Assembly: GCA_030065855.1 (NCBI GenBank)
Contig: JASJCT010000003.1
Span: 1 to 64,000, forward strand
Source of the DNA: Myxococcota bacterium
Lineage (GTDB): Bacteria > Myxococcota_A > Polyangia > JAAYKL01
Reading direction: 5' to 3'
Length of the DNA: 64,000 bases
The position numbers were made by a program, and so were the translations under genes. The notes beneath the pieces are model-generated. The model was not told the origin of the DNA, did not search any database, and saw only the letters and a program-made list of their open reading frames with translations. Shown piece by piece: positions 13,930 to 23,091 of this stretch (positions are counted from its first letter, which is position 1; each line of letters begins with the position of its first letter).

Positions 13930-16017
13930 CTATTCCTCCAGCCAGGCTTTGAACGCGTCGAACGAATAGGGTCGGCCCAAGAAGTTGGTTACCATTTCAG
14001 CTGCGTCTACTGTTCCGCCTGGCTCCAGGATGGTCTTGCGGTAGGCAAGGGCCATGTCCTTGTCCATCAGACCGGTGGCTTTGAATTTTGTAAAAACATC
14101 CTTTGTGATGACTAAGGACCACATGTAGGTGTAGTACATCGAGCTGTACCCGACCAGGTGGCCGAAATTGGAATAGACATGTGTATCCTTCTCATATGGA
14201 AAGGGATTGTAGACGCGCTGCATCTTCTTGAGAACCTTCAATAGGTTAATGTCCTTTGGATCATTCTCGTAGTAGTTAAAAGAAAGCGCGGCAAAAAACA
14301 TCTGTCGCATCACGAAAAGGCCCTTGCCGAATTCATCGGCCTGCCGCATTTTTTGGACCAGCTCGGCAGGGATAGGTGCCTTGGTTTCGAAATGGACGGC
14401 AAACTGCTTGAGCACGTCGTGGTCCCAGGCCCATTCTTCCATCAGTTGAGATGGGGTCTCAACAAAATCCCACTCGCAAGCAACACCTGAGAACTCAATC
14501 CACTCCTGGCGACCGGCCAGGAGGTGGTGCATCAAGTGACCGAATTCGTGGAAGAACGTGGTGACTTGGTCGTGTCCCATGAGCGCAGGCCCGTTTCCTG
14601 AAGGTTTGGGAAAATTGCAGACCAGGACGGGGGTCGGCAGTTGGCGACCCTTTACCCCTGTGGTGACGGACATCATGGCTGCGTGGCCGTACTTGTTGTC
14701 GCGCGGATGCATGTCCAGGTAAAAGCGGCCGATGGGCTCGCCGTTTTCAAGCACGTTGTACGCTTCGACACTGTCGTGCCAAACCGGCGCATCCATGGCG
14801 CGTTCAAAGGTCAGGCCCAGCAGATCTTGGCTAATGGCCAGCACGCCTTCTTTTACTCGGGCATAGTCAAAGTAGTTCCGAACGACCTGGGCGTCGACGC
14901 CGAACTTCTCGGCCCTGATTTTGTTAACGTAGTAGAGCCTGTCCCAGGCGCGAACCTTTTTGGCTTTTTTATTGTCCTTTTTCTTTCGTTTGAGTACTTC
15001 CTTAAGATCTTTCTTCATCCGTGGGCGGGCAATATCAGCGACTTGATCGATAAAGTCGGCAATGACCTTCTTTTCCTTGACCATCTTGTCTTCGGCCATG
15101 TAACTCGCCCAGTCTTCGTAGCCCAGGGTGGTTGCATAGGTGTGCCGCAGGGCGAGCAACCGCTTGAGGGTGGTTTCGTTTTCCGGGTGGGCCCGGGCGC
15201 GGAACTTTTGGGTAATGGCCTTGCGTACGGCTTCACTCTCTGCGTGGTTCACGACCGGGAAGTAGTCCGGATAGTCGGTCGTAATCTTGATCTTTCCTTT
15301 ATCATCTGGTGGGTGGGATGCCATAAAGTCGTCGGGCATGCCCGCGAGATCAGCTTTGGTCACTTCGATAGATCGCTTATCCTCGCGCACCCGGCGGCTG
15401 TATTCCTGACCGACCTTTACAATCTCTTCATTTAAGCCGGCGAGCATGGTGCGGGTGGCCTCGTCCTTGTCTACGCCAGACCTTCGATAGTCCCTGAGCA
15501 GCTTTGTCACGAACCGCTGTCCGTTTTTATCTAGCCCGTCGGTCTTAACCGCGAGGATTGCGTTGTAAACATCCCTGTCCAGGTTGAACTCGGAGACGAA
15601 CTTCATGGCATCTTGCTGGCATTTTTCCGCGGCGTCCCGCACTTCCTTTGAAGGGCTGACATTTGCGAACAGTGAAGACCGGGGCAGAACCGCATCCAGC
15701 TCCATGAAGATGTCATTGATCGGTATCAGGGTATTTTCGAGGGTGCGCGGCCCTGAGACCGAAACCAAGGCATCGCGGATTTTTTGAGCGGCATCCAAGT
15801 GTTTCTTACAGGTATCCACGACATCTGCAGGTGTGGTCCATATTGCAGGCCAGGCAGCAATATCCGGCTCAGGGGCTGGGGGGGGCGGTGCCTCGACCGG
15901 GGCAGTCTCTGACGGCGCGGGCGGCGGTGTATCAATGGCCGGTGGGGGCGCCGCACAACACCCGGCAACGAGAACGCCAATAACCGCAATAAACTTTCTT
16001 TGTTTAACAGATCGCAT
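13930..16017 (-). CDS. M3-family metallopeptidase lipoprotein (oligopeptidase)
   Basis: A 695-residue zinc peptidase of the M3 (thimet oligopeptidase/Dcp/OpdA) family. The HEFGH zinc motif is in VTTFFHEFGHLMHHLLAG; the downstream Glu ligand is expected in ETPSQLMEEW, and substrate-binding motifs near the C-terminus include the Tyr-rich HLVGYSSMYYTYMWS. Unlike the usual cytoplasmic forms, this one has a lipoprotein signal (MRSVKQRKFIAVIGVLVAGC, Cys 20) and a Pro/Ala-rich tether, so it should act on peptides in the periplasm or at the surface. The start has a strong GAGGAGGTAATCCC site. It is likely involved in peptide scavenging or turnover of exported peptides. Confidence 0.92.
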   Translation of the reverse strand: MRSVKQRKFIAVIGVLVAGCCAAPPPAIDTPPPAPSETAPVEAPPPPAPEPDIAAWPAIWTTPADVVDTCKKHLDAAQKIRDALVSVSGPRTLENTLIPINDIFMELDAVLPRSSLFANVSPSKEVRDAAEKCQQDAMKFVSEFNLDRDVYNAILAVKTDGLDKNGQRFVTKLLRDYRRSGVDKDEATRTMLAGLNEEIVKVGQEYSRRVREDKRSIEVTKADLAGMPDDFMASHPPDDKGKIKITTDYPDYFPVVNHAESEAVRKAITQKFRARAHPENETTLKRLLALRHTYATTLGYEDWASYMAEDKMVKEKKVIADFIDQVADIARPRMKKDLKEVLKRKKKDNKKAKKVRAWDRLYYVNKIRAEKFGVDAQVVRNYFDYARVKEGVLAISQDLLGLTFERAMDAPVWHDSVEAYNVLENGEPIGRFYLDMHPRDNKYGHAAMMSVTTGVKGRQLPTPVLVCNFPKPSGNGPALMGHDQVTTFFHEFGHLMHHLLAGRQEWIEFSGVACEWDFVETPSQLMEEWAWDHDVLKQFAVHFETKAPIPAELVQKMRQADEFGKGLFVMRQMFFAALSFNYYENDPKDINLLKVLKKMQRVYNPFPYEKDTHVYSNFGHLVGYSSMYYTYMWSLVITKDVFTKFKATGLMDKDMALAYRKTILEPGGTVDAAEMVTNFLGRPYSFDAFKAWLEE

Positions 16018-16226
16018 GGGATTACCTCCTCAAGTTCCAATTGCGCAATCGCCAACCTACCACACCTCAGGGCAAGAGTGGACCTCAACGATGGGGTTGG
16101 TTATCAATTTTTTTGATATTTGTGAACAGAAATACGGATGACAGGGGGGCGCAAAAAGAATGGTAGCGTCCTTAGCAAAAAAGAGACAAATAAGCGGCTG
16201 ATTCGTCAATTGCAAAAGGCAAAACA

Positions 16227-17504
16227 ATGAAAAAAATGCGAACCATGTACGCCATGTTCGATGCAGCGGCACGGGCCCACGCAGCATGGGATATCCAAGT
16301 GTCGACCAGCATCGTCAAAAACCGAAAGAAGCTCCTCATCCTACTGATTATGGCAACCCCCATCTTACTGGTCTCCATCGTGTCTGCAACTGGGGACCTG
16401 CCGGAGATTTTGGGGGGGCACAAGGCCTATAGCCCGGCGTTCTACACGCCGGAAATCTTTGGCATGTCTATTCTTATCGGTCTTTGCGCCGGGTTGATCA
16501 CCGGATGTATCGGCGCGGGCGGCGGGTTTATCATCACCCCGGCCCTGATGAGCGCGGGCATCAAGGGCATCCTGGCGGTCGGCACGGATCTGTTTCACAT
16601 CTTTGCCAAGGCCATCATGGGCACAGCCGTCCACAAGAAGCTGGGCAATGTATCGGTGGGTCTAGCCGTGGCCTTCCTTGCAGGCGCAGTTATCGGCGGC
16701 CTGGGTGGCGGTGTCATCAACCGGGCCCTTTACGAAACAAATCCCGTGCTCAGTGATACGTTTATCAGCGCCCTGTACGTGTTGATGCTCGGGTTCCTCG
16801 GCATCTATGCCCTGGTCGACTTCCTCCGCCTGCGAAAGGCCGGCGGCGACATCGACGTCCACGGGGGTGGCGATACAGGCGGTGGTGGCGACGGCAAGGG
16901 CCTCGCGGCCAGGCTACAGGCAGCTAAGATTCCGCCGCTGATCACATTCGATCGCGATCTTACCCCAGGTGGGAAGAAAATACCTGCCGTGTTTATCAGT
17001 GCCTGCGGTGCCATCGTCGGTTTTGTGGCCGCCATCATGGGGGTGGGCGGTGGCTTTCTCACCTTTCCGATGTTCGTCTACATCATGGGGGTCTCCTCAT
17101 TTACCACTGTGGGGACGGATATCCTGCAGATCATCTTTACCGCCGGATTCCTGGCCATCACCCAGTACGCGATTTACGGCTTTATTTTCTACACCCTGGC
17201 CATGGGCATGCTACTGGGATCCCTGCTGGGTATCCAGCTCGGCGCGTTTACCACCAAAGTGGTGAAGGGCATTTACATCCGGGGATTTTACGCCATTGCC
17301 ATCATGGCCGGCTTTGTCAATCGACTGTTTGCTCTCCCTGGCAAGTTGGGAGAGATGGGCATCCTGCCCCTGTCCAAAGAGGCTGGAGAAATACTTGAAA
17401 CAATTGGCAATTTCTTATTCTTTATCGCAATTGGTATTTTTTCCTTCTGGGTCATCAGCAAGTTCTTTACCAATCTGCGCACCCTGCGTGGAGAGGAGGA
17501 ATAG
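16227..17504 (+). CDS. TSUP (TauE/SafE) family membrane transporter
   Basis: A 425-residue integral membrane protein. It has the two TSUP halves, each with a Gly-rich first helix (GLCAGLITGCIGAGGGFIITP and AIVGFVAAIMGVGGGFLTFP) and a following VGTDLF/VGTDIL motif. TSUP proteins export or import sulfite, sulfonates or other organic anions. The N-terminal extension (about 90 residues with one extra helix) and a Gly-rich loop (HGGGDTGGGGDGKG) lengthen it compared with the usual 250-300 residues. AAAAGG precedes the start. It lies two bases upstream of the two-TM protein and 800 bases before a PEP-synthase-like gene; the three probably form an operon. The substrate cannot be read from the sequence. 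Confidence 0.88.
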   Translation: MKKMRTMYAMFDAAARAHAAWDIQVSTSIVKNRKKLLILLIMATPILLVSIVSATGDLPEILGGHKAYSPAFYTPEIFGMSILIGLCAGLITGCIGAGGGFIITPALMSAGIKGILAVGTDLFHIFAKAIMGTAVHKKLGNVSVGLAVAFLAGAVIGGLGGGVINRALYETNPVLSDTFISALYVLMLGFLGIYALVDFLRLRKAGGDIDVHGGGDTGGGGDGKGLAARLQAAKIPPLITFDRDLTPGGKKIPAVFISACGAIVGFVAAIMGVGGGFLTFPMFVYIMGVSSFTTVGTDILQIIFTAGFLAITQYAIYGFIFYTLAMGMLLGSLLGIQLGAFTTKVVKGIYIRGFYAIAIMAGFVNRLFALPGKLGEMGILPLSKEAGEILETIGNFLFFIAIGIFSFWVISKFFTNLRTLRGEEE

Positions 17505-17506
17505 TC

Positions 17507-18220
17507 ATGGCGATTTACAAAAAAACACTGACCAAAGGCATCCTGCTCGCCGTGGTGTTCTGGGCAATTCTTATCGCAATGTTCATGCCCCTGTTTGACG
17601 GTCAAAATGCCTTTGATGCGTCAGACGAGCTGTTCAACTCCATTTCCAAGGGCTCTACCCACTACATTCCCAAAATAGCCGAAGCAGCGACCGAGTATAA
17701 TGGAAAGCAGGTCTCTCTGAGCATCGCGTTAGAAGACAGCTCAGTGATAGCAAACGCAAAGAAAATCCTCGAAACAGTGGGTATGGATGTCACTGTCTCG
17801 GGCAGTGCGATTGAACTGAACGGCGATTTGGGCATCCTGCTAAAGGCAGTGCTCACAGACTCGGATGACATGTTTTTCAACCGGGGCGACGCCCTTAAAT
17901 CACGGTACAACATCGAGGAAAAGACCGCCATGTTTGCCTGGTGGCACATCCTCAAGGGCGCTGAAAAGAGCTTCAAGAGCAAGGGCGGCAGGGAAAACTT
18001 TGCCATGGCCAAGCTCGTGGCCGATGTCACCGCACGCGGCGTAGAAGTCGGGTATAACTTTTACAAAATAGAACCCGAAAGCGTCTCTTCTAAAGCCTTT
18101 ATCCTGATTTTTGCCCTTGTGTTCTACGTGATTTATACATTGTGGTGGGGATATGCTATCTATTTCCTCGCCGAGGGATTAGGTCTGCAGCTCGCCGGCG
18201 GCAAGAAAAAGGAAGTATAA
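17507..18220 (+). CDS. Two-TM membrane protein of unknown function, partner of the TSUP transporter
   Basis: A 237-residue protein. One transmembrane segment is near the N-terminus (GILLAVVFWAILIAMFMPLF) and one near the C-terminus (AFILIFALVFYVIYTLWWGYAIYFL), enclosing a loop of about 165 residues that is probably periplasmic, with a Lys-rich C-terminal tail (GGKKKEV) inside. No catalytic motif or known domain was recognised. The start has GAGAGGAGGAATAGTC upstream and the gene begins two bases after the TSUP stop. The arrangement suggests a subunit or regulator of that transporter, but this is inference from position only. Confidence 0.82.
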   Translation: MAIYKKTLTKGILLAVVFWAILIAMFMPLFDGQNAFDASDELFNSISKGSTHYIPKIAEAATEYNGKQVSLSIALEDSSVIANAKKILETVGMDVTVSGSAIELNGDLGILLKAVLTDSDDMFFNRGDALKSRYNIEEKTAMFAWWHILKGAEKSFKSKGGRENFAMAKLVADVTARGVEVGYNFYKIEPESVSSKAFILIFALVFYVIYTLWWGYAIYFLAEGLGLQLAGGKKKEV

Positions 18221-18310
18221 AGTGCCATGCGGATCCAATTTAGGCAGATGTCGAGCTCCTGCAACTGGATGCTGGAGATGCCTTAACTGGACGCGCCTTA
18301 GGAACGAGCT

Positions 18311-20926
18311 GTGAAGCTATTCAACCGCCTCTTCAAACCCAAAAGAAAACCCAAAACACCGGAAGAACTTCAACAGCTTAGGGCTGAGTTTTCAGCTCGG
18401 TTTGAGAGCTTCAAAAAATTGATCGCCACCAATCGGGTGGCCATGGAAAAAATGGCCGAAATAGAGGAGCGCCTCCACGGGGACGTGCCCCTGAGCATTA
18501 ACTTTTTGAGGTCTCGTACAGCCACCATTTCCAAGAGCGTGCTCCAGATGATTACCCATCTAAGCGAGATTTCGCCCGGCAAATACGACAGCCTGTTTAA
18601 ACGGTATGAACGCATCGAATCTCGCATCGCACCGTTCTTAGCCAGCAGCTTGCGGCCGATTACCGATGTCCCCCTGGCCATTCCACTCACGTCCCTCGAT
18701 ATCAGCGCCTCAGACCAGACCGGCGAGAAAATGGCCACCCTGGGGGAAATACACGGCGGCCTGGGGCTGGATATCCCAGAAGGGTTTGTCATAACAGCCA
18801 ACGCGTATTGGCATTTCATCGAACGGAGCGGCCTGAGAGAGAAGATTTATCGACAGTTTCAGACCGCAGATCTCAATAAGATCGAGACCGTTTACAGTCT
18901 AAGCGCGAGCGTGAAGCAGGCCATCGAGGCCGCACCCCTTCCCCATGACCTGCTCGAGGCCATCAACGCCCAATACGATCGCCTGGCAAAGCGGTCTGAT
19001 AAGGATTTACCCCTGGCCGTTCGATCCAGTGCCCAAGGGGAAGATCTGCCGGGATATTCCTGTGCCGGCATGTACAAGACCTTGCTCGGCGTATCTGGTG
19101 AAAACCTGGCCGCGGGCTACAAGAAAGTCGTTGCCAGTAAGTACGAAGCCCGGGCGATCATGTACCGGCTCAAGTACGGCATCCGCGACGACGATATGGC
19201 CATGTGCGTGGGCTGCATGCCTCTGGTATCGGCCCGGTGCGGGGGCATTGCCCATTCGCGAAATCCCCTTGATATTGGAGACCGGCGGATCATGATCCAC
19301 TCCGTGTTCGGTCTGCCCGGCCCGGTCACAGATGGGACCGCAGAATCGGATCTCATCATCATCTCACGGGACAAGCAGCTGGCAATCGAGGCGCTGGCAG
19401 CTGTGACAAAGACCCATCAAGTGATCTACGACGCCGAGACGGGCGTTCAGCAGGTAGCCCTACCGCCGGAGCAGCAGCAAAAGAGCTCCCTTGACGCAGC
19501 AAGTGCCCTGGCCCTGGGCCGCCAGTTGCTGATGCTCGAGGAGTACTTTGGCACCCCTCAAGACGTGGAATGGGCACAGAACCAAGATGGGACCATCGTC
19601 TTTTTGCAATCCCGGGTGCTGCTGCAGCGCGAGCGCCTCTCCATCGCAGACACCGAGGCCAAGGACGACGATGTGGATCCGGCAGCCGTCCTCGCGACCG
19701 GTGAGGTCACTGCGAACCAGGGGGTGGCGGCCGGACCGGTTCACATCGTGCGGCAGGAAGAGGACATCCTGAGGTTTCCAGAGGGTGGCGTTCTCGTGGT
19801 CCGCCAACCATTGCCGGATTGGGCCGTGGCTCTAAAGACCGTCGCGGCTGTGGTTGCAGAGCAAGGGAGCACGGCAGGTCACCTGGCCAACGTGGCCCGA
19901 GAGGTCGGTATTCCAGCCCTGTTCAGCGTAAAAGGGGCAACCGAAATCCTCGATCCGGGCACGGTTATTACGGTCGATGCCACGCGAAAAAAAGTATACA
20001 CAGGGCGTATCGAATCCCGCTTGTCCGATCGGCCCAAGTCTCCACATACTTGGGTCGAGGACAGCCCTGTATATTCCACACTCAGCACCATGGCCAAGTA
20101 CATCACGCCGCTCCACCTGCTCGAACCGAACGATCCAGCGACCTTTAATCCTGACGCCTGCAGGACATTTCACGATATTATCCGATTTTGTCACGAAAAG
20201 GCTGTCCAGGAGATGTTCCATGTGGGCAGACGCCGTCGGTTTCCAGAGCGTTCCGCCAAACGGCTGCACGTGAACGTGCCGACCCAGTTTTGGATAGTCG
20301 ATCTTAAGGATGGCTTCAAACAGGGGACCGCCAATCAGAGATACGTGAAGCTCAGCGATATTGTCTCCGCGCCGATGCTCGCCCTGTGGTGGGGGATGAT
20401 GGCCATTCCCTGGAGGGGACCCCCGGTTGACGCTCGGGGATTCATGGCGGTGCTGGTGGAGTCCACGTCCAATCCAGGGCTCAACCCATCCATGGCTTCC
20501 CCGTATACGCAGCGCAACTACTTTATGATCACGCGCAAGTACTGCAGTTGCCAGACCCGATTTGGCTATCATTTTTCTACGGTCGAAGCCCTTGCAGGGG
20601 ACCGTCGCCAGGAGAACTTTATCAGCTTTAATTTTAGAGGCGGCGCGGCAAATGCGCCACGTCGCCAACGGCGGGCGCGCCTGGTGGGCGAGATACTCGA
20701 AGCCCACGACTTTCGCGTCCACGTGGTGCGAGATTCGGTCCGCGCACGATTGGAAAAGTACGACTTCGGTTTTATGGAGCAGCGCCTAAAAGTGGTGGGT
20801 TACCTCATGTTTCATACCCGTCAGTTGGACATGGTGTTAAAAAGCGATGACGCCTTTAGATATTATCGAGACAAGATCACCGCCGACATCGACAAGCTCC
20901 TAAAAATCGAGGACCCCAACAGCTAG
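18311..20926 (+). CDS. PEP-synthase/PPDK-like phosphotransferase lacking the PEP/pyruvate barrel
   Basis: An 871-residue protein, GTG start (AGGA eight bases upstream). After a charged N-terminal helix region (1-120) comes the PPDK_N ATP-grasp domain (about 130-440; GEIHGGLGLDIPEGFVIT, LAVRSSAQGED, DVEWAQNQDGTIVFLQSR). The swivelling phosphohistidine domain follows (about 460-565; STAGHLANVA with the likely phospho-His at about 524, and REVGIPAL). The remaining 300 residues show no PEP-utilising TIM barrel with its usual motifs; instead there is a basic, Arg-rich unknown domain. The protein may thus phosphorylate something other than pyruvate, as rifampicin phosphotransferase does with the same two N-terminal modules. 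It follows the TSUP/two-TM pair after a 90-base gap. Confidence 0.82.
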   Translation: MKLFNRLFKPKRKPKTPEELQQLRAEFSARFESFKKLIATNRVAMEKMAEIEERLHGDVPLSINFLRSRTATISKSVLQMITHLSEISPGKYDSLFKRYERIESRIAPFLASSLRPITDVPLAIPLTSLDISASDQTGEKMATLGEIHGGLGLDIPEGFVITANAYWHFIERSGLREKIYRQFQTADLNKIETVYSLSASVKQAIEAAPLPHDLLEAINAQYDRLAKRSDKDLPLAVRSSAQGEDLPGYSCAGMYKTLLGVSGENLAAGYKKVVASKYEARAIMYRLKYGIRDDDMAMCVGCMPLVSARCGGIAHSRNPLDIGDRRIMIHSVFGLPGPVTDGTAESDLIIISRDKQLAIEALAAVTKTHQVIYDAETGVQQVALPPEQQQKSSLDAASALALGRQLLMLEEYFGTPQDVEWAQNQDGTIVFLQSRVLLQRERLSIADTEAKDDDVDPAAVLATGEVTANQGVAAGPVHIVRQEEDILRFPEGGVLVVRQPLPDWAVALKTVAAVVAEQGSTAGHLANVAREVGIPALFSVKGATEILDPGTVITVDATRKKVYTGRIESRLSDRPKSPHTWVEDSPVYSTLSTMAKYITPLHLLEPNDPATFNPDACRTFHDIIRFCHEKAVQEMFHVGRRRRFPERSAKRLHVNVPTQFWIVDLKDGFKQGTANQRYVKLSDIVSAPMLALWWGMMAIPWRGPPVDARGFMAVLVESTSNPGLNPSMASPYTQRNYFMITRKYCSCQTRFGYHFSTVEALAGDRRQENFISFNFRGGAANAPRRQRRARLVGEILEAHDFRVHVVRDSVRARLEKYDFGFMEQRLKVVGYLMFHTRQLDMVLKSDDAFRYYRDKITADIDKLLKIEDPNS

Positions 20927-20933
20927 TCTTACA

Positions 20934-21533
20934 TCAGGAAACGAGGGTGATGTGGGCACTGCCTCGCGTTGCATTGCTTAAGGCTTCTTCCAAGGCTTTG
21001 AATTTGGTTTTTTCAATGGTTAGGTTCAACACCGGTCCTGACGCCCGGTAGGTGGGGTCGATGTTGCCTTGGGCAAATTGCGCCAGTATGGGGTAGATCG
21101 CGCCGATGGTGTCGAACGGTGCACGCACGACCACCGTGGCGGTCGGTTCTTCGACCCGTTTAGGCGCTTCGTGCAGGCACTTGGCCGCTGTGCCCCCATA
21201 TGCCCGGACAAGCCCGCCACTGCCGAGCTTGATACCGCCGAAAAACCGCGTCACCATCACCAAAACATTGTCCAAGGCCTGGCCGTCGATGGCGCTTAAA
21301 ATGGGCCGACCCGCAGTGCCGCCCGGTTCCCCGTCATCTGAAAAGCGATAGCAATCCCCGACCCGAAAGGCATAGCAGTTGTGGGTTGCAGCCGGATCTT
21401 CCAGGGCTGCAACCCGGTCCTTTGCCACCTCGTTAGAGGCAATGGGAACAGCTTTGGCGATAAACCGGCTTTTTTTTATTTCCGCTACGTAGGTGTGGCT
21501 GCCGTTAAGGGTGATCATCGCATTCAGCCCCAT
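20934..21533 (-). CDS. YigZ/IMPACT family protein
   Basis: About 199 residues. The family core is clear: SRFIAKAVP, the DPAATHNCYAFRVG motif, FSDDGEPGGTAGRPIL and RFFGGIKLGSGGLVRAYGGTAAKCL, followed by an EF-G-IV-like C-terminal domain. YigZ/IMPACT proteins are conserved cytoplasmic proteins with RNase-PH/S5-like folds; the bacterial role is poorly defined. ATG 21533 is preferred because CTGGAGACATTG precedes it at good spacing; the frame is open further upstream. It converges with the PEP-synthase-like gene (8 bases between stops). Confidence 0.88.
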   Translation of the reverse strand: MGLNAMITLNGSHTYVAEIKKSRFIAKAVPIASNEVAKDRVAALEDPAATHNCYAFRVGDCYRFSDDGEPGGTAGRPILSAIDGQALDNVLVMVTRFFGGIKLGSGGLVRAYGGTAAKCLHEAPKRVEEPTATVVVRAPFDTIGAIYPILAQFAQGNIDPTYRASGPVLNLTIEKTKFKALEEALSNATRGSAHITLVS

Positions 21534-21679
21534 CAATGTCTCCAGCGTCCTGCCTGTCAGGACACCAGAAATCATACACTCCGCAGGTGCCATTTGGTCA
21601 AATTGTGTTACGATATTCGCCGCAGCCCCAAAAGTTGGGCTTTTATTTATTTATTCATCATCCATATGGAGGGTGCGCA

Positions 21680-22378
21680 ATGAAGCATACCATCAAACAC
21701 GGTCCAGCGTACGCCATGGTCGCGGTCGACCTGAGCGCAGGCGAATCAGTGACCGTGGAGGCCGGATCGATGGTGGGGATGAGCGACGGCCTGGAGATCC
21801 AAACCCATATCGGCGGTACTGGCAGTGGCGTTATAGGCGCGATTTTTCGCTTTTTTCTAGCGCTCATCCGTAAGATCTTTGGCGGTGAGACCCTTTTCGT
21901 AAACACCTTCACCCCCCCATCGGGCCAGGCTGGACAAGTGCTCATCGCACCGGCCATATCCGGGGATATTATTCACTATCAGCTCGATGGGTCGCGCACG
22001 CTGATGGTTCAGGGGACGAGTTACCTGGCCTCGTCCAAGGACGTGGTGATCAAGACCAAATTCGGCGGATTAAAGAGCCTCTTTTCCGGCGAGGGCGCCT
22101 TTTGGCTGCAGATCAGCGGTACCGGGGATCTGTTTATCAACTGCTACGGCGCCATCCATCAAATCGACGTTGACGGCAGCTATGTGGTCGATACCGAACA
22201 CGTGGTCGCCTTTGCCGATACCCTGGATTATCGCATCAAGGGGTCGGGTGGTCTGAAATCCACGCTCCTCTCTGGCGAGGGGCTCACCATGCACTTTCGA
22301 GGCACGGGTCGGTTGTTCGTTCAGTCGAGAACCATCGGCGGCATGGTGCACTGGATAACACCTCGACTTCGCGGTTGA
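21680..22378 (+). CDS. AIM24/TIGR00266 family protein, first of three
   Basis: A 232-residue protein of the AIM24 family (beta-rich, TRAP-like fold). It has the characteristic opening HGPAYAMVAVDLSAGESVTVEAGSMVGM, the middle LFVNTFTPPSGQAGQVLIAP..GDI, and SYVVDTEHVVAFADTLDYRIKG near the end. The start ATG 21680 follows GGAGGGTGCGCA. A hydrophobic stretch near residue 55 (GAIFRFFLALIRKIFGG) is characteristic. The bacterial role is undefined; members are often found in tandem. The next paralogue starts 13 bases downstream with GGAGG in the gap. Confidence 0.9.
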   Translation: MKHTIKHGPAYAMVAVDLSAGESVTVEAGSMVGMSDGLEIQTHIGGTGSGVIGAIFRFFLALIRKIFGGETLFVNTFTPPSGQAGQVLIAPAISGDIIHYQLDGSRTLMVQGTSYLASSKDVVIKTKFGGLKSLFSGEGAFWLQISGTGDLFINCYGAIHQIDVDGSYVVDTEHVVAFADTLDYRIKGSGGLKSTLLSGEGLTMHFRGTGRLFVQSRTIGGMVHWITPRLRG

Positions 22379-22391
22379 AAAGGAGGCCATC

Positions 22392-23078
22392 ATGCAATTT
22401 GAAAAGGCATTCGGCCCTGCGTATTCCGTGGCGATTTGTCGATTGGAAACCGGTGAGCAGGTCATGGCCGAGAGCGGGGCCATGGTAACCCAGGACGCCC
22501 ACGTGGAGATGCAGACGTCGGCGAGTGGCGGACGCGGTGCCGGTGGGCTGCTCAAGGGGATCGGCCGCAAAATGCTACTTGGGGAATCGTTTTTCAGAAA
22601 CGTCTTTACCGCTCGGACCGCGCCGGGGGAGGTGACCTTTGCCCCTGGCCTGCCCGGGGATATCGCCATTTACGAGCTGACCGGTCATGACCTCATTATT
22701 CAACAGACCTCATACCTGGCCTCTGCCACGACAGTTGAAATCGAGACCAAATGGGGCGGTTTTCGCAGCCTGTTTGGCGAGGGGCGGCTCTTTTGGATAC
22801 GGGCCTATGGCCACGGCCTGGTGGCCATCAACGCCTTCGGCGGCATCGAGGAGATCGACCTGGACGGATCCTTTATCATCGACACCGGCCATATCGTGGC
22901 GTTTGAATCGACCCTCAATTATAGAATCCAGCGGGTCGGTTCCTGGTTTTCAACCTTTTTTTCGAGCGAAGGGCTGGTGTGTCGGTTTGAAGGCCAGGGG
23001 AAACTGTTCATCCAAACCCGGAATCCCTCTGAATTTGGAGGATTGATAGGTCCCAAGCTACCGCCGAGGAACGGCTAG
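22392..23078 (+). CDS. AIM24/TIGR00266 family protein, second of three
   Basis: A 228-residue paralogue of the flanking genes: FGPAYSVAICRLETGEQVMAESGAMV at the start, ESFFRNVFTARTAPGEVTFAP in the middle and SFIIDTGHIVAFESTLNYRIQR towards the end. AAAAGGAGG lies just before ATG 22392. Spacing to its neighbours is 13 bases on each side, so the three are one transcription unit. The divergence between paralogues suggests an old triplication and possibly a heteromeric assembly. Confidence 0.9.
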   Translation: MQFEKAFGPAYSVAICRLETGEQVMAESGAMVTQDAHVEMQTSASGGRGAGGLLKGIGRKMLLGESFFRNVFTARTAPGEVTFAPGLPGDIAIYELTGHDLIIQQTSYLASATTVEIETKWGGFRSLFGEGRLFWIRAYGHGLVAINAFGGIEEIDLDGSFIIDTGHIVAFESTLNYRIQRVGSWFSTFFSSEGLVCRFEGQGKLFIQTRNPSEFGGLIGPKLPPRNG

Positions 23079-23091
23079 GAGGCTTTTTTCC

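Noticed and set aside
14641-15435. 264-residue + strand frame
   Set aside because: Antisense to the M3 peptidase gene.
19832-20722. 296-residue minus-strand frame
   Set aside because: Antisense to the PEP-synthase-like gene; no domain, no ribosome-binding site.
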